NCBI RefSeq assembly: GCF_026651875.1
Contig: NZ_CP104067.1
Coordinates: 1,860,001 to 1,924,000 of the forward strand
Length of the DNA: 64,000 nt
Direction: 5' to 3'
Source of the DNA: Alicyclobacillus fastidiosus
GTDB taxonomy: Bacteria > Bacillota > Bacilli > Alicyclobacillales > Alicyclobacillaceae
Made by a program: the position numbers and the translations under genes. The notes beneath the pieces were generated by a model. That model saw nothing but the letters and a program-made list of their open reading frames with translations, was not told the DNA's origin and did not search any database. Positions within the stretch are counted from its first letter, which is position 1. Each line of letters begins with the position of its first letter. Positions 1-9,163 of this stretch are shown here, one piece after another.

Positions 1-1
1 C

Positions 2-697
2 AGCACCTATCTGACAAACCGTTTCATCGACCCGGCTTATCACAAACGCATGATGATGCGTAAGGAGCAGGATCCCGAAGGATATGAGATTTACGGGCTA
101 GGGAATTGGGGTGAGACGGGTGGCGTCATCCTCAAGAACTACGTTGTTGAGGAATTCGACACATCGTTTAGCCGGTTCGACTCAATGCATCACGCGCAAG
201 ACTTCGGATACAACCATGCCAATTGCATTCTCACCGTCGGATTCAAAGATGGTGAGCTTTTTGTGTGTAACGAAATCTACGTGCATGAAATGGATACCGC
301 TCAAATCATTGAAATGGCGAATCGTCAGGGATTGAATAAGCGACTGTTCATGTATTGTGATGCCGCAGAACCTGATCGAATCCAGATGTGGCAAACAGCT
401 GGTTATCGGGCTTTCAAGGTAATCAAAGAACCGAACAGTGTACATGCCCAGATTGACTATCTGAAGCAGATTAAGATTCACATCCATCCGTCATGTGTAA
501 ACACCACTAAAGAAATCCAGCAATGGTCATGGAGGAAAGACCCGAAAACAGGCCTGTATCTTGACGAACCAGTTGAGGTATTCGATGACGCGATGGCTGC
601 GCTTCGGTACTCAGTCGAGCCGATGCGTAAGAAACCAGTCAGGATGAGCGGCAACGTGGTTGGTACACCTGCAGCACAACGTATTCCCAAATGGTGA
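2..697 (+). CDS. Phage terminase large subunit, C-terminal part (cut by window edge)
   Basis: The frame is open from the first complete codon, so the start lies left of the window. Only the nuclease half of the packaging motor is visible. It cuts concatemeric phage DNA as the capsid fills. The RNase H-like fold is suggested by an early acidic motif (DFGYNHA), a second strand with YCDAAEPD and a terminal DDAMAALRY motif, spaced as in the large terminases of PBSX/Mu-type phages. The ATPase half with Walker motifs would be upstream. It ends 12 bases before the portal gene, the usual order. The terminase call is strong; the subfamily is a judgement from motif pattern. Confidence 0.85.
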   Translation, partial: STYLTNRFIDPAYHKRMMMRKEQDPEGYEIYGLGNWGETGGVILKNYVVEEFDTSFSRFDSMHHAQDFGYNHANCILTVGFKDGELFVCNEIYVHEMDTAQIIEMANRQGLNKRLFMYCDAAEPDRIQMWQTAGYRAFKVIKEPNSVHAQIDYLKQIKIHIHPSCVNTTKEIQQWSWRKDPKTGLYLDEPVEVFDDAMAALRYSVEPMRKKPVRMSGNVVGTPAAQRIPKW

Positions 698-709
698 GGA
701 GGTGGTTAG

Positions 710-2086
710 GTGGCTACCCCAAGCAAACTCGTCGGTCAAATTGGCTCGCAACTCTATACCACGTTCATTCTGTTTGACAAGGCGATTGCGAACCCGGACA
801 GCGCCAATGTTGTCGAGTACGAGCGCATGATCGATTCGGACGAGACAGTTGCGGCTGGCATTGAGTTTATGATTCTCTCGGCCCTCAACAAACTGGATAT
901 GTACCGAAATGAGACAAATCCCCAAATTGAGACGTTCGTGAACGAGTGTTTCGAAATGATGGATGGGACTCTCATTGAAGTATGCGCCGACATTCTGAGT
1001 GGGATTTGGGCGGGGTACAGCGGCACGGAGATCGTGTATAAGCCCGATGGCGCAAAGATTCGATGGGATTACCTTGCTACGTACCATCCGCGCACTGTGT
1101 TCTTCAACATCGACAAGGAAACGGGTCGACTCGACCAGCGGACGCCGATCACACAGTTTCGGTGGTTTGCCGGGTCACCGGTGCAGATTCCGCGAAACAA
1201 GAGCATCATATACAGCCACAACATGCGGTTTGGTAACTGGTACGGAACATCGCAATTGCGGCGAGTGCGCAAGAACTGGTTGTTGAAGGACCCTGTGTTG
1301 AAGATGTGGTTGAATGGCGTGGATAAGTTCGGTACACCTCTCATCGCCGCAATGGTCCCGGATGGTGATTTACAAGATCCTGATAGGCCAACGCAAGATG
1401 ACGGCAGTCAAAACCTCATTTCCAACATCGAATACACGATGCGTCTGCTCTCAAATATCCAAAACGGTACAGGATTGGCAATGGCAAGCGGTACGGGCGA
1501 TCAAAAGGCTGACATCAAATCGCTGTTTGCAGGCGGCGCTGGTTTAGGGGACGCATTCGATACCCTAGTTAGCTACCTGAACAAGATGATTTTGCGCGGG
1601 ATGCTGGTGCCTTCGCTTATCTTCGACGACGGGAAGAACACGGGAAGCTACGCGCTAGGTCAAGCTCATTTCGACATCTATACGATCATGCTGGAGAACA
1701 TCTACAAGAAGCTGACCGAAACACTTTTGGAACAGCTTGTAAGACCGCTTGTCGACATGAACTTCGGACCCCAAAAGGATTACGGTGAGTTTCCGGAACG
1801 TGAGATGTCCGAGACCGACCGAAACGTTATCGCTGGCATCTTCATGCAAATGGTGAATGCCGGATTTCTCGATGCAGCGCACCAAGAAGACTTTGACCAC
1901 GTTCGCGGAACGTTAGGATTTCCAGAGCGGAAGATTGACCCTCCACCCGATCCGAGTAAAGCCGCAGCGTTGATGGGCCAGTATAACCACTATGTTCGAG
2001 GTCAGCCTCAACCATCAGGCGGAATAGCTGCCCAACCGGCGCCTGACACTCCCGAGGCTGGCGCCGTGAAGGATGTGCCGACATGA
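710..2086 (+). CDS. Phage portal protein, Mu gp29-like (DUF935)
   Basis: This is the dodecameric ring through which DNA enters the capsid and to which the tail attaches. At 458 aa it fits the DUF935/Mu gp29 family. The N-terminal part has the family's helix-rich region with IDSDETVAAGIEFM, then the WAGYSGTEIVY segment. The C-terminus is Pro/Ala-rich. The GTG start is supported by GAGGAGGTG just upstream. It lies between terminase and a gpF-like gene and overlaps the latter by 4 bases (ATGA), which implies translational coupling. Confidence 0.85.
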   Translation: MATPSKLVGQIGSQLYTTFILFDKAIANPDSANVVEYERMIDSDETVAAGIEFMILSALNKLDMYRNETNPQIETFVNECFEMMDGTLIEVCADILSGIWAGYSGTEIVYKPDGAKIRWDYLATYHPRTVFFNIDKETGRLDQRTPITQFRWFAGSPVQIPRNKSIIYSHNMRFGNWYGTSQLRRVRKNWLLKDPVLKMWLNGVDKFGTPLIAAMVPDGDLQDPDRPTQDDGSQNLISNIEYTMRLLSNIQNGTGLAMASGTGDQKADIKSLFAGGAGLGDAFDTLVSYLNKMILRGMLVPSLIFDDGKNTGSYALGQAHFDIYTIMLENIYKKLTETLLEQLVRPLVDMNFGPQKDYGEFPEREMSETDRNVIAGIFMQMVNAGFLDAAHQEDFDHVRGTLGFPERKIDPPPDPSKAAALMGQYNHYVRGQPQPSGGIAAQPAPDTPEAGAVKDVPT

Positions 2087-2871
2087 CCGAGTGGGAGCGG
2101 AAGGTCTACAAGCATCTGACGGACAGCGAATACCACTTTCTCGCTGATTACGACCGATGGCTTAAAACGGCGTTCTCAAACATCCCCCTTGGAGGTAATG
2201 AGCATGTCATTCACACATTCCATCTCACGGTTCACCAGCGCCTGTCGTCAATTCTTGCGAAGCATTCAACGGACACTTTCACGATGGGTCAAGCCGCTGG
2301 CGATGAAGATTGCCAAGCTGTTCTGGCCGCGCACAAGAGGAAGCTCGCGAACCTGCCGACCGTCAATTTTAAGACCGGTCAGGACTTCACTCCTCAGGAT
2401 GCGATTAGAATCCTACAGGCGAGAGCAATACAGCTTGCCGGTGAGGTCGAGAGCAGTATTGTTTCCGAGATCAAGGCGATATTGCTGAAGCATCTCACGG
2501 GCTTACATAGACGGGATGCTGAGAAAGAGATTGCAGACCTGCTCGAAGAAAACATGAACCGTGCCAGCCTCATCGTGACGACAGAGACGACCTACGCTTA
2601 CAACCGTGGCCGTCTTATTCAGTATGGGGCTAACAACGTCGATTACGTCGAGTATAGCGCGGTGATGGATGGACGCACGTGTTCTATTTGCGCTAGTCGA
2701 AACGGTCTGATAGCGCCCATAAACGACATCGGGGGTAACACGCCGCCTGTTCATGGGCGATGCAGGTGTGTGCTGTCACCAGTGTTCGGTTCGTTGCAAC
2801 CGCAGAAGTTGACGCCACAGGCACTTGATTGGAGCAACGTCGCGCCACTCCCTAAAGGTTGGGTGGCGTAA
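2083..2871 (+). CDS. Mu gpF-like minor head protein
   Basis: A 262-aa minor head protein, probably sitting on the inside of the portal and needed for head assembly or DNA ejection. The C-terminal third shows the gpF/SPP1 gp7 signature: the TTETTYAYNRGRL helix, then MDGRTCSICASRNG, a PPVHGRCRC motif and four conserved Cys that may hold a metal or disulfides. The N-terminal half is helical and without clear motifs. The start overlaps the portal stop (ATGA), so the two are probably made together. Confidence 0.85.
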   Translation: MTEWERKVYKHLTDSEYHFLADYDRWLKTAFSNIPLGGNEHVIHTFHLTVHQRLSSILAKHSTDTFTMGQAAGDEDCQAVLAAHKRKLANLPTVNFKTGQDFTPQDAIRILQARAIQLAGEVESSIVSEIKAILLKHLTGLHRRDAEKEIADLLEENMNRASLIVTTETTYAYNRGRLIQYGANNVDYVEYSAVMDGRTCSICASRNGLIAPINDIGGNTPPVHGRCRCVLSPVFGSLQPQKLTPQALDWSNVAPLPKGWVA

Positions 2872-2887
2872 TTGAGGAGGTGGAGAC

Positions 2888-4207
2888 TTGCTTTGGTCAA
2901 CCGAATTTGTAAACAACTTGCCCGACTCCAGCTTTGCCTATATCTCGCCGGGTGGCCACAAAGATTCCGAGGGGAAAACTACACCTCGAAGCTTGCGGCA
3001 CTTGCCGTACAAAAACGCTGATGGAAAGCCGGATAAGGCGCATGTGGAAAATGCTCTTGCCCGGTTGGATCAGACACAAATTCCTGCTGCCGCAAAGCAA
3101 GAGGCATTTGGCAAACTGAAGGACGCGGCTAAGGAGGTGGGTGTAACTGTAGACGAAACGCGCAAGTTCGCAGATAACCCTGCGAAATTAAAAATCCCGG
3201 TTGGGCGCATCGGTGAATGGAATCACCCTCGATACGGGCGAATTAAGATGTCTCAGGACACATTCGACCAAATGAGGCGTAACTTCCAAGAAAAGACCAT
3301 TGGCCGGGACCCGTTCATTAGGATCGGGCATAACAAGTCTGATGACCCAACCTTCGGAGCATCGAAAGCTGAGGGATGGATTACGGACCTGGTGCAAGAG
3401 GGAGATATTCTTTACGCACTGGCCGACCCAACAAACCCTGAGGTTGCGAATCTGATTCAATCGAAACAATACCGATATGCAAGCCCTGAGTATCTGGACA
3501 ACTACAGAAGTAAGGAAGACGGCTCATCGAAAGGCGCAGCGCTTGAAGCGTTGTCTCTGACGAATGAGCCTTTTCTTACGCGCTTACCTGAAGCGCGCTT
3601 GCTGGCCGACCCGCCAGATATGTTTTATCTCGACTATGAGGAGGTTAAACGCTTGGACAAGATGGATGAATTGCTCAATCAGCAGAAAGAAAGTAACGGC
3701 CTCATGCGTAAACTGGCTGACTTCTTTATGGGAGGCGGGAAGCCAACTGGCAACAATCCTGCCGGGGCTGCAGGAACACCAGCTCCTGCGGCAACGCAAA
3801 CACCCGAACAGATCAAGCTGGCCGATATGGAGGCGCAGATGGCTGCAACACAGCTGGCGCTTCGTACATCTGAGGTAGACCGCAAGCTCGCCGAGTACAC
3901 GGCCAAAGGCATCCCGCCTGCTGTGCTGCAGTCGTACCGTCCTATTCTCTTAGCTGACACTGGCGCCAAGACGATCAAGCTGGCTGATGACAAAGGCGTC
4001 GAGACGATGGTTTCTACATCCGACCAGATTTACGCCACGCTCGATGCGTACCCGCAAGAGGCGCGCGTGAAGCTCTCGCAGATGGGCGAGCAGCATACGC
4101 CACCTGCCGCTGGTTCACCAGAAGAAGTTAAGAAGTTGGCTGACGAAACCATGGCTGAATTGGGTTACACAATCGACGAGAAAACAGGTCGTTACAAGCT
4201 CGTATAA
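2888..4207 (+). CDS. Phage prohead protease / scaffold, Mu gpI-like
   Basis: A 439-aa protein combining several regions. Residues about 10-95 form a small helical domain (SSFAYISPGGHKDSEG, then RSLRHLPYKNADG). Residues about 98-245 resemble the Mu gpI protease (IGEWNHPRYGRI, then YRYASPEYL and LEALSLTNEPFL). The rest is Ala/Gln-rich and likely helical, as expected of a scaffold that is cleaved out. The gene directly precedes decoration and capsid genes, the classic position of a protease-scaffold fusion. The TTG start is chosen because GAGGAGGTG sits 7 bases before it. The catalytic residues cannot be fixed by eye. Confidence 0.75.
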   Translation: MLWSTEFVNNLPDSSFAYISPGGHKDSEGKTTPRSLRHLPYKNADGKPDKAHVENALARLDQTQIPAAAKQEAFGKLKDAAKEVGVTVDETRKFADNPAKLKIPVGRIGEWNHPRYGRIKMSQDTFDQMRRNFQEKTIGRDPFIRIGHNKSDDPTFGASKAEGWITDLVQEGDILYALADPTNPEVANLIQSKQYRYASPEYLDNYRSKEDGSSKGAALEALSLTNEPFLTRLPEARLLADPPDMFYLDYEEVKRLDKMDELLNQQKESNGLMRKLADFFMGGGKPTGNNPAGAAGTPAPAATQTPEQIKLADMEAQMAATQLALRTSEVDRKLAEYTAKGIPPAVLQSYRPILLADTGAKTIKLADDKGVETMVSTSDQIYATLDAYPQEARVKLSQMGEQHTPPAAGSPEEVKKLADETMAELGYTIDEKTGRYKLV

Positions 4208-4223
4208 GGAGGGCATCGATCGC

Positions 4224-4847
4224 ATGAACATGGATTTGTTTAATCCGTATGTACCCGGTGAGACAGACGGTTTTGTCTTTGCCGACAAGCAAATTATCCT
4301 TAACGCTGACTACCACATTCAGGATCGAATCCCCATCACGATTGCGCCAGGAACAGGTGCGCTCGACCGGGGAACTATCCTTGGAGTGAGCACCGCTGAT
4401 GGTCTGTGGCGTCCGGTGCTTCGTACCACTGTAGCCGCTGCTACTGAGCCGGTGAATCCGCAGGTTATTGGTCTTGCGACAGGAACCGGGGCGATGTTCA
4501 CGGTTGGTCAGACCGTTGCTGCAATGAGCGCGACGTCCGGTACAGTTCAGCAATTGGGCACGATCACTGCGATCAACGGCGACAACGTCACGGTTGCAAC
4601 GGAACTGACTGCTGCACTGGCAGAGGGTGACTGGTTCTATGTTGCAGATGGTTCACAGACGGCTGTCGGTGTACTGGCGGACGTGGTGTTCGACTCAACT
4701 TCGAACAAGATTTCCAATGCCTATGTTGCCGGGAAGTTTGTCCAGTCTCAATTGGTCGGTGTCGATTCAATCGTTATCAGCGACTTGAAAGCACGGCAAA
4801 TTCCGTACTTTATCAACGACGTACAAGACAACATTTTGGTTGTATAA
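4224..4847 (+). CDS. Head decoration protein, lambda gpD-like
   Basis: A 207-aa protein, likely the capsid-stabilising decoration protein. The region GALDRGTILG followed by small beta-rich repeats and a VGVLADVVFDS segment fits the gpD-type decoration fold. It is preceded by a good AAGGAGGG site and sits immediately before the major capsid gene, as in lambda and in many Mu-like Gram-positive prophages. It is longer than lambda gpD (110 aa); the middle (about residues 75-140) looks like an inserted beta domain. Confidence 0.7.
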   Translation: MNMDLFNPYVPGETDGFVFADKQIILNADYHIQDRIPITIAPGTGALDRGTILGVSTADGLWRPVLRTTVAAATEPVNPQVIGLATGTGAMFTVGQTVAAMSATSGTVQQLGTITAINGDNVTVATELTAALAEGDWFYVADGSQTAVGVLADVVFDSTSNKISNAYVAGKFVQSQLVGVDSIVISDLKARQIPYFINDVQDNILVV

Positions 4848-4860
4848 GGAGGTTCGCTAG

Positions 4861-5862
4861 ATGCCAAGTTTGACGTTTCCGACTACACAAGAAATCAATC
4901 ACATCGTGCGCAACATGATCGTCGATCCAACGAAGTTTCGGGGCATGACATTCGCTCCGATGGCTACGGCTTACGCGGAACGCATTCAGGTTGACGTAAT
5001 CGATGCTATTCAAGGCATCACGCCGCCCCACGCGCTGAACGCACAACCCAAGGTTGCGACCTTGACTGGGCAGAGCACCCGCAACTACGCGACAGGCTAC
5101 TGGCGTGAGACATATCGTATCAACGAGGAAGAGCTTTTGTACGCTCGCCAGGAAGGTACGTTCAATGAACGTGCAGGCCGTTTACGCGTTGTGCGTCGTG
5201 CTAACGAGTTGAACACTCGCTTGGACACCCGCGTCGAGCAGCTACGCTGGTCGGCGCTCATCAACGGAAAGATTGCCGTGAAAGACAACGGCGTGAACTA
5301 CACCGTGAACATGAACATCCCATCTTCCAATAAAGTTTCGTTTGATTGGATTTCGAATCCTGAAGAGGATATCCTCGCCGACATAGCACAGTTGACCGAG
5401 CTGTACTTTGGCACGGGCGCGAAGATCGACACCATCTGGATGAACTATGACGTTGCGAAGGCTTTGGCCTCGAATGCACAGATTAAGACGTTGTTGCAAC
5501 AGAGCGTGTACGCAGTAAATCTCTCTGCAGCTAACGTCTCCAGCGCGCTCCATCTTTTGTTCCCGGAAATCAACTTCGAGGTTTACACGGAAGGATACGG
5601 GGATGGGAATGGCAACTTCGTTCCTTTTATCCCGTATGGAACCTTTGCTGTAACGGGTAAAGGCGGCGAAATCGGTATGGACTTCTGTACTACGCTTGCG
5701 CTTCAAAACGGCGGCGTGGAGAATCCGCAGCCAGGTAAGTTCAGTGCTGTAATCGATAAGTCGGAGGAAGCAGCAAACCCGCATGTCGATGTCACAGTCG
5801 GCATTAACGGATTACCTCGTATGCACCACCCGAACTGGTTTATCAGCGGGACAGCTACCTGA
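4861..5862 (+). CDS. Major capsid protein, lambda gpE type
   Basis: At 333 aa this is the right size for the gpE-type major capsid protein, which forms the icosahedral shell. Supporting features are an N-terminal region reaching FAPMATAYAERIQVDVID, a central INEEELLYARQ and the motif TRLDTRVEQLRWSALING. Near the C-terminus MDFCTTLALQNGG and a final MHHPNWFISG segment resemble this family rather than the HK97-type proteins with a cleaved delta domain. AAGGAGG sits upstream and the gene follows the decoration gene by 13 bases. Confidence 0.88.
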   Translation: MPSLTFPTTQEINHIVRNMIVDPTKFRGMTFAPMATAYAERIQVDVIDAIQGITPPHALNAQPKVATLTGQSTRNYATGYWRETYRINEEELLYARQEGTFNERAGRLRVVRRANELNTRLDTRVEQLRWSALINGKIAVKDNGVNYTVNMNIPSSNKVSFDWISNPEEDILADIAQLTELYFGTGAKIDTIWMNYDVAKALASNAQIKTLLQQSVYAVNLSAANVSSALHLLFPEINFEVYTEGYGDGNGNFVPFIPYGTFAVTGKGGEIGMDFCTTLALQNGGVENPQPGKFSAVIDKSEEAANPHVDVTVGINGLPRMHHPNWFISGTAT

Positions 5863-5877
5863 TAGGGGGCGGTTTAC

Positions 5878-6372
5878 GTGCCATACTGCCAGCCGTCTGA
5901 CGTTATCGCGCTGAATAAGCTGTTTCAAACGCCGTCGTTCACCGACGATTATGTGCAAACCTTCATCGATAAGGCTGTAGCGAGATTAGATAACTTGCTA
6001 CAGCCTAATTATGTTGTGCCGCTTCCAGACCCAGTGCCGCCAATTATCAACTCGATTGCGGCAGACTTGACGGCCTGTTTGCTTTGCCAAACACACTTCT
6101 CCGACCGCAACTACAAAGAGGATACGCCGATGGCCGAGATTTATCGGAAACGTGCGGAATCCGACTTAGCCCACGTGCTTGAAAACTCAACATTGGATGA
6201 CTTTCCAGGCATCGTGAAACGCGAACCGGATATGCCGGAGATGCGAAAGAAAGTCGCGTCTACGACACCCCATCCGAATAGGTTCATGCGCCAACGTGAA
6301 CGCGAGTTCGATTGGGCTACGCAGTCTCCAATTGGTAACGTGCGCGAGGTTGCGGGAAGGAATTGGCCGTGA
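5878..6372 (+). CDS. Head-tail connector, Mu gp36-like (DUF1320)
   Basis: A 164-aa protein with the N-terminal pattern MPYCQPSDVIALNKL and a helical core (FIDKAVARLDNLL, then ADLTACLLC) typical of DUF1320 proteins, which lie between capsid and tail completion genes in Mu-like phages and probably form a connector ring. The GTG start is preceded by GGGGGCGG. The stop overlaps the next start in a GTGA tetranucleotide. Confidence 0.75.
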   Translation: MPYCQPSDVIALNKLFQTPSFTDDYVQTFIDKAVARLDNLLQPNYVVPLPDPVPPIINSIAADLTACLLCQTHFSDRNYKEDTPMAEIYRKRAESDLAHVLENSTLDDFPGIVKREPDMPEMRKKVASTTPHPNRFMRQREREFDWATQSPIGNVREVAGRNWP

Positions 6373-6998
6373 GCGGAATCGCGATACGGATTGAGGCAAA
6401 CGGCCTAGACACGCTAGTCAATAGGCTCGAGGCGATGACAGAACGCGCCGTCAATATGACGCCGCTCATGGCCCGTTTTGGGGTCGCGATGATTGCTTCC
6501 GTTCATGCGAACTTTGCAGCTGAAGGCCGTCCGGAGAAATGGGCACCTCTCAGTGCTTCCACGGTCCGGTCGATGGAATATCAGGCAGTTCAGCAGGTAC
6601 GCGGTACGAAGCGTTACCAGAACGCGAAAACGGACGCTACCCGGTCAAAGTACGAACAGCAAGCGGTCGACGGTTTGGGACATAAGATTCTCGTACGGTC
6701 TGGCGATTTACGTCAAAGCATTATGGTGGGCGAAGTCACCAATGACAGCGTGGAAATCGGATCGTCTCTCCCCTATGCACGTATTCATCAACTAGGCGGC
6801 ACGATTGGCCCGGTGACCGTCAGACCAAGGACTAAGCAAGCGTTGGCTTTCCCAACAGCGGATGGCACCGTCGTCGTCCGTAGCGCGGATATCCCGGAAC
6901 GCAAGATACCGGCCCGTCCATATTTGAAAATCCAGGACGAGGACATCAAGTTGTTCGTCGGGCTGACCATGGACTACATCCGGGAAGGAGCGGTGTAA
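6369..6998 (+). CDS. Phage virion morphogenesis / tail completion protein, Mu gpG-like
   Basis: The protein (209 aa) carries the pattern of the Mu gpG virion morphogenesis family: an N-terminal amphipathic helix, the segment GRPEKWAPLSASTV, SGDLRQSIM, and the end motif YARIHQLGG followed by IPARPYL. It likely works at the head-tail joint. I chose the GTG that overlaps the previous stop, with GGAAGG 8 bases upstream, over an in-frame TTG two codons earlier that sits too close to that site. Confidence 0.8.
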   Translation: MSGIAIRIEANGLDTLVNRLEAMTERAVNMTPLMARFGVAMIASVHANFAAEGRPEKWAPLSASTVRSMEYQAVQQVRGTKRYQNAKTDATRSKYEQQAVDGLGHKILVRSGDLRQSIMVGEVTNDSVEIGSSLPYARIHQLGGTIGPVTVRPRTKQALAFPTADGTVVVRSADIPERKIPARPYLKIQDEDIKLFVGLTMDYIREGAV

Positions 6999-7001
6999 CC
7001 G

Positions 7002-7505
7002 ATGATTGACGACATTTTGGACGCTCTCATCGCAGCGCTCCAAGCGGATACGAATCTACCTGAGCCGATTGCCACCTATCACAAAGTGGAGGGTATGGTT
7101 CAAGGTTTGGATACGACATGCAGTGTGTGGGTGCCAAAGGTGTCGTACAAGGGATATACGAACGACTACGATGAGGCGACTGCCCCCATCCACATAGGTA
7201 TCGGCGTCAATGACATGACGAATGAGACTGGTGAAGCCCGAGTGCGCGCGTTAGCCGAAGAGATCCGGATGTTGTTGACCGCGGACAATCACACCCTCGG
7301 AGGTCTCATCGATGACAGCTTCCTGTCCGACTGGGAGTTTGCGACGTACAACTCAAGTCAAACTGGAGTCCTTCACATGGGTGAAGCAGTATGGCAGGTC
7401 GTGTACTATGCACCGCGTTCACGACCGGTTCAGCCGTGCCCCACGATGGATGAGATGGACTTTGATGAAACGATTCTCACTGATACTGAAACGATTGGAG
7501 GTTGA
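7002..7505 (+). CDS. Probable tail terminator/completion protein
   Basis: A 167-aa protein not recognised by motif. It starts with a short helix (MIDDILDALIAALQAD), followed by beta-rich sequence with YHKVEGMVQGLD and WQVVYYA, which is compatible with the tail-terminator fold. Its position between the gpG-like gene and the sheath gene is where contractile phages keep the tail terminator. The acidic C-terminus (DEMDFDETILTDTE) is probably flexible. The function is inferred from gene order. Confidence 0.5.
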   Translation: MIDDILDALIAALQADTNLPEPIATYHKVEGMVQGLDTTCSVWVPKVSYKGYTNDYDEATAPIHIGIGVNDMTNETGEARVRALAEEIRMLLTADNHTLGGLIDDSFLSDWEFATYNSSQTGVLHMGEAVWQVVYYAPRSRPVQPCPTMDEMDFDETILTDTETIGG

Positions 7506-7508
7506 CGT

Positions 7509-8903
7509 ATGAGTATGCAAGAACCGCAATATGTGGTCCCGCGTATAGACATCATTGAGCAACCTGCGGTGAACAACAACCCGCCAGCGGTTGTGAACAT
7601 GGGGCGCATCGGCCTAGTTGGTACGTTCAGCTGGGGACCTGTTGGGGTGCCAATCCACGGGTACTCAGAAGAATGGTTCGAGTCGCAACTCGGCGACTAT
7701 GAAGCGGGTCTCACTGGATGGCTGTCCATGCATGGCATCTTTATGCAGAATGCGACTCAGGATGTTACCGTGATTCGAATTGCGGGCGCATCCGCAAAGC
7801 AAGCGTCCGGTACGTTCAATGACGCGAATAATAACCCCTCTGCCGTGGTCACAGCACTTTACCCGGGAGACAAGCCTATTTCCGTGTCTTGGCAAGCTGG
7901 CACGAACCCAAACACCGTCAAGCTCATTGTTATCGCGGACGGAACCTCGCAGACTTATGACAATTTGACCTTGACGAACTTTAACACGGTGGTCGACCCA
8001 AATGTGTCTGTAGCGGCAGCACAGGGGGCGACAGCGTTGCCTGCACCGATTGCGTCCACACCACTTGAGGGCGGAGACCCCGGTGCGGACGCCCAAGATA
8101 CTGATTACGTGAATGGGTTGAATTTGCTTGCAAACGTTCCTGTACACATTGTTCTGTGCGCACAGCAGTCTAGTACGACCGTACAAGCGGCACTCTTGGC
8201 TCTAGGTGCGAACAATTCGGTAGGGAACGGCCTTGCGTTCCCTGTGCTGAATATGCCCGAAGGGGATGACCAAGAGGCTATCGTCACTGCGATGGAATCT
8301 GTACAAGGGATCCGCGGGGTAGTGGCGTCGCCATGGGGAACTTTCGACGATTTACCGGGTGTCACGGTAGCCACCGATGGCCACTATGCAGGTGTACTTG
8401 CCAACATCTCTGCCTGGTACAGCCCATCAAATCAAACCGTGCAGGGGCTGTCGAGTCTGCAAAATAGTTACTCCGACGATGATGTGTATGACCTTACAGT
8501 GGCACGCGTGAGTCCCATAACGCTTGACCCGCTCACTGGGAATTACATCATTCGTAACGGAGTCAGCACATTTGTGATGCCGGAGAACGGAGACAGCGAC
8601 GATTGGTCTCAAATCAACGTACGGCGTGAGTTTGACAACCTGGAAACAGGCATTTATGTCGGAACTCAGTGGGCCAAGTCGAGTGTTGACCCTAACTTGC
8701 CAACACAACTGGCAACGTGGATCGATAACTTTCTTCTGACTGCGAAGAAAAATCAGGAGATCACTGACTACCAACCGACCACCGCGTATCGAGATTCAAC
8801 CAACCAACGTCGCGTGGTTACCTCCATTAGTGTCCAGCCTCTCTATGCTGCAGATTTCATCGACAACTATGTGGCGCAGTGGAGCGGGGCGACCTCGTCA
8901 TGA
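7509..8903 (+). CDS. Contractile tail sheath protein
   Basis: At 464 aa this is a typical sheath protein. The N-terminal MGRIGLVGTFSWGPVGVP is the sheath entry motif, the middle has a variable domain (about residues 100-190), and the C-terminal region contains VRREFDNLETGIYVGTQWA followed by the polymerising C-terminal arm. Its presence makes the phage a myovirus. GGAGG lies 7 bases before ATG. Its TGA overlaps the ATG of the ferredoxin-like gene by 4 bases, so that gene is part of the tail operon. Confidence 0.92.
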   Translation: MSMQEPQYVVPRIDIIEQPAVNNNPPAVVNMGRIGLVGTFSWGPVGVPIHGYSEEWFESQLGDYEAGLTGWLSMHGIFMQNATQDVTVIRIAGASAKQASGTFNDANNNPSAVVTALYPGDKPISVSWQAGTNPNTVKLIVIADGTSQTYDNLTLTNFNTVVDPNVSVAAAQGATALPAPIASTPLEGGDPGADAQDTDYVNGLNLLANVPVHIVLCAQQSSTTVQAALLALGANNSVGNGLAFPVLNMPEGDDQEAIVTAMESVQGIRGVVASPWGTFDDLPGVTVATDGHYAGVLANISAWYSPSNQTVQGLSSLQNSYSDDDVYDLTVARVSPITLDPLTGNYIIRNGVSTFVMPENGDSDDWSQINVRREFDNLETGIYVGTQWAKSSVDPNLPTQLATWIDNFLLTAKKNQEITDYQPTTAYRDSTNQRRVVTSISVQPLYAADFIDNYVAQWSGATSS

Positions 8904-9163
8904 GTGTCGAGATACTTTCAAACTGCCCTGGGTGTGGCGTCTGTACGAGGCCGAATGTGTGCCCGACGGACGCCATTTCTATTTCAGGGGGCACGGCAGT
9001 TATCGGACAGGGGTGCATAGACTGCGGCCTTTGCATCTCGGTTTGTCCGATTGGCTTAATACGGGCTGCTAGTCCTGCTGAAATTACGAATCAGGAGTGG
9101 CAAGAAGCCGCGGAGGAAGTTGGAGAGGAGGAGCAAAATGGGGAGACCAGTTCAGGGACATGA
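8900..9163 (+). CDS. 2[4Fe-4S] ferredoxin-like protein inside the tail operon
   Basis: An 87-aa protein with all eight cysteines of a bacterial 2[4Fe-4S] ferredoxin. The first motif is C9-x2-C12-x2-C15-x5-C21-P, two residues longer than the canonical spacing. The second is a canonical C39-x2-C42-x2-C45-x3-C49-P. By family logic C9, C12, C15 and C49 bind one cluster and C39, C42, C45 and C21 the other. After residue 55 comes an acidic tail rich in Glu. Start: ATG overlapping the sheath stop, preferred over an in-frame GTG seven codons earlier. The 3' end overlaps the tube gene by 26 bases. It could carry electrons or act as a folded structural or assembly protein; which one is unknown. Confidence 0.85.
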   Translation: MSVEILSNCPGCGVCTRPNVCPTDAISISGGTAVIGQGCIDCGLCISVCPIGLIRAASPAEITNQEWQEAAEEVGEEEQNGETSSGT

